From Promethearchaeota archaeon (GTDB taxonomy: Archaea; Asgardarchaeota; Lokiarchaeia; Sigynarchaeales; SOKP01), in the NCBI GenBank assembly GCA_016839425.1, contig JAEOUI010000405.1, forward strand, positions 1 to 10,552: a stretch of DNA of 10,552 nucleotides. The letters run 5' to 3'. This document shows, one piece after another, positions 1 to 4,913 of this stretch. Within the stretch, counting starts at the first letter, position 1, and every line of letters starts with the position of its first letter. The position numbers and the translations under genes are program-made. The notes under the pieces are model-generated. The model did no database searches, was not told the DNA's origin, and saw only the letters and a program-made list of their open reading frames with translations.

Positions 1-1027
1 GTTCGCTTTCTTCTTTCTTTGATTTCTTGATATCGTTCAAAAAAGCTTGGTATTTTTGCTCTAGTTCGTGGTTTCCTAACGAGTGAGAAATCGAAATGAG
101 ACTTTCGCAGTTCGAGATTGCCTCGTCAAATGTTCCTTCCTTAAGATTTCTCTGGAAGCTTGTCTCTAATTGAGCGATTCTCTCCCCAGCATTCTGGAGC
201 TCTTCAACAAGAAGTTCTATCTCTTTTAATCGCCCTTCTAGCTTGGGAAGGAGTTCGCTCATTTCTTTTGATTTGAGTAATGCCATTTCGAGCTTTATCA
301 TATTCTTGGCCTCCGCAAATTGCCCATTTTTCTCCAGCTTTTTACTATTATCGAGGACTTTTTCGATCTTGTCGTAAATCTTTCGGACGACTTCGTATTC
401 CTCGTATTTTAATTTCTGTATTAGATTATGCTCTAATGTACCCCATTTCCTTTGATACATTTCCTTTTTAACACCTTCGAGAGAGTATATGTGTTCCCAA
501 GCACGGTCTATTACATCATTTGCTTTTTCAATGTCTTGAAGCCTTATCGCCTTGTAAAATAGGTCTTCTAAGCGATCAAGTGTTTCTACTTTATGTTCTT
601 GCTCGATTTGGTATCCCTTCCAAATTTCCTCATCCTTAATAATACAATATTTTGCCGATGGATAATGAAACAGGTTAAAGTGCGATTCGTACTTTTGTTT
701 AAAATCTAACACTAACTCGTGAGCTTTTTTAATGTCGTCAATATCAAGGTAATCTTCAAATTTTTCTTTTAATTTATTACTCAGCAAGGTTATATCAATG
801 GGTTTTGATTTATTGGATAAGCTTGATCTCATTTCATCGATATAATCTTGTTGTTCTTTTATAAACTGCTCCATATTTATTTTACGAGCTAAATTGATTA
901 TTTCTTCCGAAAGCTTCATTGCTCGCTCGATCTTTCCTTCGCTATAGCAACTTGCTTGAGAAAGCTTGAGTTCTTCTATTTCGGCTATGACTGCTATTTT
1001 ATCGAGATTATCGGATTTCGAAGGCAA
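1..1027 (-). CDS. Coiled-coil/TPR-like repeat protein, tandem paralogue of the next gene (partial, C-terminus off the window)
   Basis: An open frame runs leftward from a stop at 1039-1037 to the window edge, about 342 codons with no stop. The start is uncertain. I chose TTG at 1027-1025, 13 bases after the preceding gene's stop, because similarity to that paralogue begins near residue 11, upstream of the first in-frame ATG (919-917, residue 37). The protein is charged and almost entirely helical, with no signal peptide or membrane segment. Three stretches mirror the paralogue: IAEIEELK with SEEIINLARKIN (residues 14-51), AHELVLDFKQKYE (102-114), and KWGTLEHN (194-201). A Cys-containing repeat unit with FDEAISNCESL lies at 300-310. 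Short GxFxEA hairpins resemble TPR-like helical pairs. It has no gelsolin-like domain at its N-terminus. A structural or scaffold role is inferred only from architecture; no catalytic motif is visible. The same strand and short gap suggest one transcript with the upstream gene. Confidence 0.8.
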   Translation of the reverse strand, partial: MPSKSDNLDKIAVIAEIEELKLSQASCYSEGKIERAMKLSEEIINLARKINMEQFIKEQQDYIDEMRSSLSNKSKPIDITLLSNKLKEKFEDYLDIDDIKKAHELVLDFKQKYESHFNLFHYPSAKYCIIKDEEIWKGYQIEQEHKVETLDRLEDLFYKAIRLQDIEKANDVIDRAWEHIYSLEGVKKEMYQRKWGTLEHNLIQKLKYEEYEVVRKIYDKIEKVLDNSKKLEKNGQFAEAKNMIKLEMALLKSKEMSELLPKLEGRLKEIELLVEELQNAGERIAQLETSFQRNLKEGTFDEAISNCESLISISHSLGNHELEQKYQAFLNDIKKSKKEESE

Positions 1028-1040
1028 GGAATGAATTCAC

Positions 1041-3443
1041 CTAGTTATCGTTCTTAAATTCTTCCAGTTGTTTTATGATCATTTCAAAAGCGTCAAGAGA
1101 TTCATCAAACTTGCTTTCGTCAAGGTAGTTTATACCCTTGTTGCTCAAAAGGACGATTTGATCTAGCAACTGATCATATTTTTGGGATTCCGCCTGTTTT
1201 TTTTCGTCTTCATATTCCTCTTGAAGCGATGCTAAGATTTTTGAAAATCGTTCTTCGAAATTCTTTTCGTTGTTGTCTCGAGCAATTTGAATCGCTTTTT
1301 TACAATTTTTCATTGCTTCATCAAGCTTGTGATCGTTCCGATCTAATTCAATAGTTTTTTCAATATCTTCAATCTCGTGTAACAAATTAGCTTTTTTTTG
1401 TTTCAAGAGTAAAATATCTTTTTTTATACCATCAATCTTATTCTTGAGCTCGTTAAAGCAAGCATCTTGAATTTCTTCTTCGATTGACGCAATTTTTAAC
1501 ATCGCGTCGTCAAATTTTCCTTCTTTCTTTAATTCTAAAACGTCTTGAAGGAAAGATTCTGCTACTTCTCGTGTTTCCTCTATCTCTTGATTAATATCCT
1601 CGAGCAAGCCTGAAAATTTATGTGCCATCTCTTCTTGCTTGTTATCCCGGGACATGTTAATAATTTTATTGCAAATCTTTATTGATTCGCTAAAATCGTG
1701 ATTATTTTCGCTTTCAGTTAATTTTTGTTCTAGCACATTTAATTCTATTCTAAATTGCGCTTGATCCTCTTTTTCTTTGAGCAACTCATCTTTTAAGTCT
1801 TCTAGTTGAGATTTTTGATCCTTAAAATCAGGACCATACAATTCTTCCATCATAGAATTGATTTTGGAAACCGCTTCATTAAGCTTACCCATTTTTCGAA
1901 GTTCATTGAGTTCTTCAACGAGCGTCTCTACAATTTCTTTTGTTTCCTTGAGTTCTATCTCAATATCCTCTTTAAGAATTGTAAATTTCTTAACGAGTGC
2001 ATCTTTTTCCTTTTTCTTTGACAAGACGATTATATTTTCGCAAGCAAGTATTGCCTGAGTTAAATAATTATTATTCTTACTTTCCATAAGTTCGAGCTCT
2101 AGAGAATTAATTTTTTCGTTGAAACTTGCGAGTTCAGAGATTTCGGAAGTAAATTTATTTTCAAACTCTTCAAGTTTTTTCTTTTCTTCTCCAAAATCAG
2201 AACTACTTAATACTTCCATTATAGCAGTGGTTTCTTTAATCGCTTCCTCGAGGTTTTTTTCCTCTTTTAGCTTCAAGATTTTTTTTAAAGCCATATCATA
2301 CGCTTGCCTTTTATCATCCAATTGTTTTGTCAAGGTTTTTGACATTTGCTCGTATTTTTTCTCGAGGTTTGACTTTTCCGTTCCAGGTAAAATTGATAAT
2401 AATGACTCGCAATTTTTTATTGCTTCTTTTAAATGATCATCTTCCAAATTTGATTTTATTTCCGATTCTAAGAGATCTATCTTATTTAGAATTTTTTTTT
2501 GCTCTGTTTCAAACTGATTTTTTTGAGAGGTGAAATTCTCCTCTAACGACACCCATTTCTTTTTTAATCCTTCTTCTGATACTTGGTTTAAAAATTTTTT
2601 AGCTTTTTCAAGTAATCCCGCAGCACTTTCCATATCGTTCTTGCTAATAAATTCGGAGAATTCTCGTTCAATTCTTGCTAGTGATTGTACATGTTTATCA
2701 ACCGACGCTCTGGCTGTTTGTTGGGCGTTATCGTCCTTTAAAAAGAGCTCTTCAATAATTGGAATTGAAGAGAGGTCAACATTATATTTTTCATATTTCT
2801 TCTTAAAATCCCTGACCAATTTATGTGCCTCATCGTATTTATCATTCTCCAAGAACTTATCAAACATTTCCCTTACAGCTTGAGCTTCGTTAGTTATTCC
2901 TTGTACCACGCTTTTAAGTTGGTCTCTTTCTTTCAAGTTTTCTATGAGTTCTTTTTGGTCTTTTTCGAGCGCCTTATCATTAATCTCTCTTGACAATTCT
3001 ATAATGCGTTCAGAAATAACGCTCGCCTCCATATATTTTTCTTCCTTGATGAGAGAGTCCATTTCGTCTTTTAACTCATTTATTTCGTCCACGATGGGAG
3101 CAAGGACGTCTTCTTGGGCTTTAATACGCCCTACTAGGTCTTGCTTTTCGAAACTGAACATTTTGAAAAAATCAAAGGGTTCTTCGCCAGATTCGACCGT
3201 TATATTTCTCAAAACCGCAAGATCTGGATATTTTTTGGCAAATAGCTCTCTTATTTGAGGAATGTAAGCTTTAAGAGTATAACTAGCGCTTTTACTTACC
3301 CAGATATACATTCTTTTCGATTTTCTCGAGTATATTGCTAATATCGTGTATAATGTGAATAGATCAAGCGGTTCATCTGGAGATTGTTCTTCAAATGCCC
3401 CTGAATAACTTAATTTATAGATTTTAATATCTTTTTCAGCCAT
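1041..3443 (-). CDS. Gelsolin-like domain fused to long coiled-coil repeat region (800 aa)
   Basis: Starts at ATG 3443 and ends TAG at 1043-1041. Residues 1-95 resemble a single gelsolin/ADF-like domain: a short beta start (IKIYKL), then LYTILAIY, the strand-helix signature MYIWVSKSAS (45-54), a helix, then VESGEEPFDFFKMF (83-96), matching the family's 'vWvGk.as' and 'eG.EP..Ff' landmarks. The usual Gly of WVGK is Ser here. Residues 100-320 are helical, with hairpins at about 131-160 and 195-220. Residues 324-800 are four repeats of exactly 123 residues, each with a conserved Cys (345, 468, 591, 714) and a second hairpin (LEEAI 398, LNEAV 521, FDDAM 644, FDESL 779); the last unit has a 12-residue insertion. 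No membrane or secretion signal, so probably cytosolic. Gelsolin family proteins bind actin, and Asgard archaea have both. Actin binding here is inference. Only one gelsolin-like module is present, whereas severing gelsolins have several. Confidence 0.85.
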   Translation of the reverse strand: MAEKDIKIYKLSYSGAFEEQSPDEPLDLFTLYTILAIYSRKSKRMYIWVSKSASYTLKAYIPQIRELFAKKYPDLAVLRNITVESGEEPFDFFKMFSFEKQDLVGRIKAQEDVLAPIVDEINELKDEMDSLIKEEKYMEASVISERIIELSREINDKALEKDQKELIENLKERDQLKSVVQGITNEAQAVREMFDKFLENDKYDEAHKLVRDFKKKYEKYNVDLSSIPIIEELFLKDDNAQQTARASVDKHVQSLARIEREFSEFISKNDMESAAGLLEKAKKFLNQVSEEGLKKKWVSLEENFTSQKNQFETEQKKILNKIDLLESEIKSNLEDDHLKEAIKNCESLLSILPGTEKSNLEKKYEQMSKTLTKQLDDKRQAYDMALKKILKLKEEKNLEEAIKETTAIMEVLSSSDFGEEKKKLEEFENKFTSEISELASFNEKINSLELELMESKNNNYLTQAILACENIIVLSKKKEKDALVKKFTILKEDIEIELKETKEIVETLVEELNELRKMGKLNEAVSKINSMMEELYGPDFKDQKSQLEDLKDELLKEKEDQAQFRIELNVLEQKLTESENNHDFSESIKICNKIINMSRDNKQEEMAHKFSGLLEDINQEIEETREVAESFLQDVLELKKEGKFDDAMLKIASIEEEIQDACFNELKNKIDGIKKDILLLKQKKANLLHEIEDIEKTIELDRNDHKLDEAMKNCKKAIQIARDNNEKNFEERFSKILASLQEEYEDEKKQAESQKYDQLLDQIVLLSNKGINYLDESKFDESLDAFEMIIKQLEEFKNDN
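1044..2474 (-). repeat. Four tandem 123-codon (369-base) repeats inside the gelsolin-like gene
   Basis: Units cover codons 324-446 (2474-2106), 447-569 (2105-1737), 570-692 (1736-1368) and 693-800 (1367-1044). Each contains an A half (acidic helix, then a hairpin ending in xxxCxxII/LL) and a B half (LxxLKxxGKxxEA hairpin, then a coiled coil). Marker Cys residues fall at 345, 468, 591 and 714, exactly 123 apart. The first three B-half markers are also 123 apart; the fourth is 135 because of an insertion. The copies are diverged at sequence level, so this is an old protein-level repeat rather than a recent DNA duplication. Confidence 0.8.
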
Positions 3444-3490
3444 ATGACAAAACTCGTTCTAGTATACTATATCAAAATTAAATAATAATT

Positions 3491-3500
3491 TCTATATAAA
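3491..3500 (-). promoter_or_regulatory. Candidate TATA box for the gelsolin-like gene
   Basis: On the minus strand this reads TTTATATAGA, about 50 bases before the ATG at 3443. Initiation some 26 bases downstream would leave a leader of about 25 bases. The region is AT-rich throughout, and a second TATA-like string lies nearer the gene (around 3460-3470), so the exact box is uncertain. No convincing Shine-Dalgarno sequence precedes this ATG. Confidence 0.4.
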
Positions 3501-3564
3501 TATCGTTACATCAAAAAGGCATGATGCTATTATTAAGTTTAGTTTTAACCAAATGGCGAAATTT

Positions 3565-3573
3565 AAAAAAAAA
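3565..3573 (-). terminator. Oligo-T terminator after the small membrane protein gene
   Basis: Nine consecutive A on the plus strand give T9 in the minus-strand transcript, about 33 bases after the membrane-protein stop at 3606. A further T run lies at about 3597-3602. Archaeal RNA polymerase terminates at such U tracts without needing a hairpin, and none is obvious here. Confidence 0.5.
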
Positions 3574-3605
3574 GAGAATAGGGAATTATTAAATCTAAAA
3601 AAGCA

Positions 3606-4001
3606 TTATGGACCGAATATAATCCAAAGGCCAAGCGTAATTCCAAATATTATTTCTATAGTAATGATCACGGCAAGTATTACCAAGAACGCAATCACCA
3701 GCGCTAGAATTGCAACTATTATTGCCATACAAAACCCAATCTCGTGCCGCTTGCCAATAAAATAAAAAATCAAGATCAGCATTAAAATTGCGATTATCCA
3801 ATGAATAAATACGAAGGAAAAGAGAATAGTGACCACAAAAGCCGTGAGAAATACTTCACCAAAAGCCGTGTGTTTTGCTCCCACGATGGCTAACGCAATT
3901 TTGAGAAAGATGGCAGTAATGACCAAGTTAATGACGATCCAAAAGATAATTATCAGCGCTATCGTCAAAACATCCAAACCAGTCCACCAAGCATATATCA
4001 T
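3606..4001 (-). CDS. Small multi-pass membrane protein, unknown function (131 aa)
   Basis: I start this at ATG 4001-3999, giving MIYAWWTGLD. An in-frame TTG at 4049 would add 16 polar residues (KRNNFNNSYNELRYN), but it lies upstream of the transcription start predicted from the candidate TATA box at 4059-4065. The product is overwhelmingly hydrophobic, with four or five predicted membrane helices: about 8-35, 48-66, 66-85, 92-110 and 110-128. Short polar breaks are AKHTAFGEV (after helix 1) and GKRHEIG. The 'vgAKxTxFGxVFLTA' segment recalls small archaeal integral membrane proteins that I cannot name. No catalytic or transport signature is recognisable. It lies downstream of the DUF3795 gene on the same strand but appears to have its own promoter. 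Confidence 0.75.
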   Translation of the reverse strand: MIYAWWTGLDVLTIALIIIFWIVINLVITAIFLKIALAIVGAKHTAFGEVFLTAFVVTILFSFVFIHWIIAILMLILIFYFIGKRHEIGFCMAIIVAILALVIAFLVILAVIITIEIIFGITLGLWIIFGP

Positions 4002-4058
4002 ATTATATCTCAACTCGTTATATGAATTATTGAAGTTATTACGTTTCAATCATTAAAA

Positions 4059-4065
4059 TATATAT
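4059..4065 (-). promoter_or_regulatory. Candidate TATA box for the small membrane protein gene
   Basis: The minus strand reads AAAAGTGATATATATTTTAA around this position, an A-rich BRE-like stretch followed by a TATA element. A start about 26 bases downstream (near 4036) would place ATG 4001 after a leader of about 35 bases and would exclude the TTG at 4049 as the start. Confidence 0.4.
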
Positions 4066-4093
4066 CACTTTTAAAATAATATATGTGAAATTC

Positions 4094-4522
4094 TTAAGAT
4101 TTTGTATTCTTTTGCCCTATTTCTTCTTTTGAAGCTAAAGTTAAATCATCGCCTCCATACTTGATTTTTCTAGCGCTGTAATATAACATTGCTTTTTCTT
4201 CACAAATCCTATTCCATTCAACGATTCCATACTTTTTAATCAACAAGAGATTGTAGATCTTTGAGTTATGAGGTAAAAAGTTTTCATAATTCACAATGGG
4301 CTGAAGCTTTTCGCAAGGAAACTCTTCGCACTCATGGCAAAAATTATAACCCTTTCCGGTCACACATTCATATGTCTTGCAAATGGGAAGGGACTTAACT
4401 TGACCACCCTGTTCTCGGCAACCCTTACAACCGCATTCCTTTTTTTCAGGACACCTCTTGCAATATACACCACAAGGAGCGTGTTCGTTAAAATATAGCC
4501 CAAAGGAACATAAATTTGTCAT
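4094..4522 (-). CDS. DUF3795-type cysteine-rich protein (142 aa)
   Basis: Starts at ATG 4522-4520 and ends TAA. The N-terminal half carries the Cys pattern typical of DUF3795: CGVYCKRC (17-24), C30, C32, C35, then PICKTYEC (46-53), then NFCHECEEFPCEKL (60-73). That gives eleven cysteines between 17 and 70, which probably bind zinc or an iron-sulfur cluster. The C-terminal part (80-142) is helical with a conserved-looking WNRICEEKA segment and a polar tail. DUF3795 proteins are common in anaerobic archaea and bacteria; to my knowledge their function is unknown. The gene is divergent from the polymerase operon and followed by the membrane-protein gene on the same strand. The family assignment rests on the Cys spacing and is fairly firm; any activity is unknown. 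Confidence 0.85.
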   Translation of the reverse strand: MTNLCSFGLYFNEHAPCGVYCKRCPEKKECGCKGCREQGGQVKSLPICKTYECVTGKGYNFCHECEEFPCEKLQPIVNYENFLPHNSKIYNLLLIKKYGIVEWNRICEEKAMLYYSARKIKYGGDDLTLASKEEIGQKNTKS

Positions 4523-4572
4523 GGATTATTATCATGATTACTTCTTAAAAGCTTTGACGATAAATTAAAAAA

Positions 4573-4587
4573 TTCGCGAAGAGTCGC
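4573..4587. promoter_or_regulatory. Palindrome upstream of the polymerase operon, possible operator
   Basis: TTCGCGAA (4573-4580) is a perfect palindrome, overlapping a second dyad GCGA-AGAG-TCGC (4576-4587). It is a GC-containing island in otherwise AT-rich DNA, about 15-25 bases upstream of the candidate TATA box of the plus-strand operon and also within the promoter region of the divergent DUF3795 gene. Its position fits a regulator or activator site. That it is functional is inference. Confidence 0.3.
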
Positions 4588-4601
4588 TTTTCTTATTGTA
4601 C

Positions 4602-4610
4602 CTTATATTT
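4602..4610 (+). promoter_or_regulatory. Candidate TATA box; operon start apparently leaderless
   Basis: CTTATATTT is centred about 26 bases upstream of the GTG at 4631, so the predicted transcription start coincides with the start codon. No Shine-Dalgarno sequence precedes the GTG (ATCAATACAG), consistent with leaderless translation. Confidence 0.5.
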
Positions 4611-4630
4611 TTTTCTTCAAATCAATACAG

Positions 4631-4912
4631 GTGAAGAATATAGGTCGCACCGTGCCATCTTTTCGACCCGCTCTCGAGCACGAGATAGAAAGCTGGAAGG
4701 ATTTCAAGAGAGCGCTTAGGCCAGAGGATCAAGTGCTTTTTCATGAATTAATGAATCACGCTCGCATTCATTCTGATGCGGGAAGCATGAGCGCCCGACC
4801 CATGCTTTCAGAGGTTCTTTTCATGTCAATTGCAGTCGAACAAGAAAAAAAAATCAAACAATTACAAAGAGAGCTTGAAGAACTGAAGAGACTGGTTGAA
4901 AGGAAAGAATAG
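4631..4912 (+). CDS. Small protein of unknown function, operon partner of PolB2 (93 aa)
   Basis: Starts at GTG 4631 (no nearby ATG in frame fits better) and ends TAG at 4912, one base before the polymerase ATG. The sequence has a dense, conserved-looking core: RPALEHEIESWKDFKRAL (12-29), then EDQVLFHELMNHAR, then AGSMSARP (50-57), then an amphipathic helix. From about 68 to 92 it becomes a short coiled coil rich in Glu, Lys and Leu (QLQRELEELKRLVER). It has no Cys, no membrane segment and no recognised enzyme motif. I do not recognise a named family, though I recall similar small proteins in other archaea. The tight coupling suggests a dedicated subunit or regulator of the polymerase. As I recall, crenarchaeal dpo2 genes also sit in an operon with a small upstream gene; whether this is homologous cannot be decided here. 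Confidence 0.85.
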   Translation: MKNIGRTVPSFRPALEHEIESWKDFKRALRPEDQVLFHELMNHARIHSDAGSMSARPMLSEVLFMSIAVEQEKKIKQLQRELEELKRLVERKE

Positions 4913-4913
4913 C

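Noticed and set aside
280..471. 63-codon plus-strand open frame
   Set aside because: Lies fully antisense to the partial coiled-coil gene; the product has no conserved character and no ribosome-binding site or promoter.
1806..3258. Several plus-strand open frames of 66-117 codons
   Set aside because: All are antisense to the repeat-rich gelsolin-like gene; their Ser/Phe-rich products reflect the Lys/Glu codons on the other strand.
3553..3765. Plus-strand open frame starting MAKFKKKENREL
   Set aside because: Mostly antisense to the membrane-protein gene; its first codons come from the oligo-A tract that serves as that gene's terminator.
4002..4049. N-terminal extension of the membrane protein from TTG 4049
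   Set aside because: Weak start codon upstream of the predicted transcription start; ATG 4001 leads directly into the hydrophobic protein.
4896..4913. Six-residue extension of the polymerase from TTG 4896
   Set aside because: It overlaps the upstream gene, while ATG 4914 follows its stop by one base and has a purine-rich tract in front.
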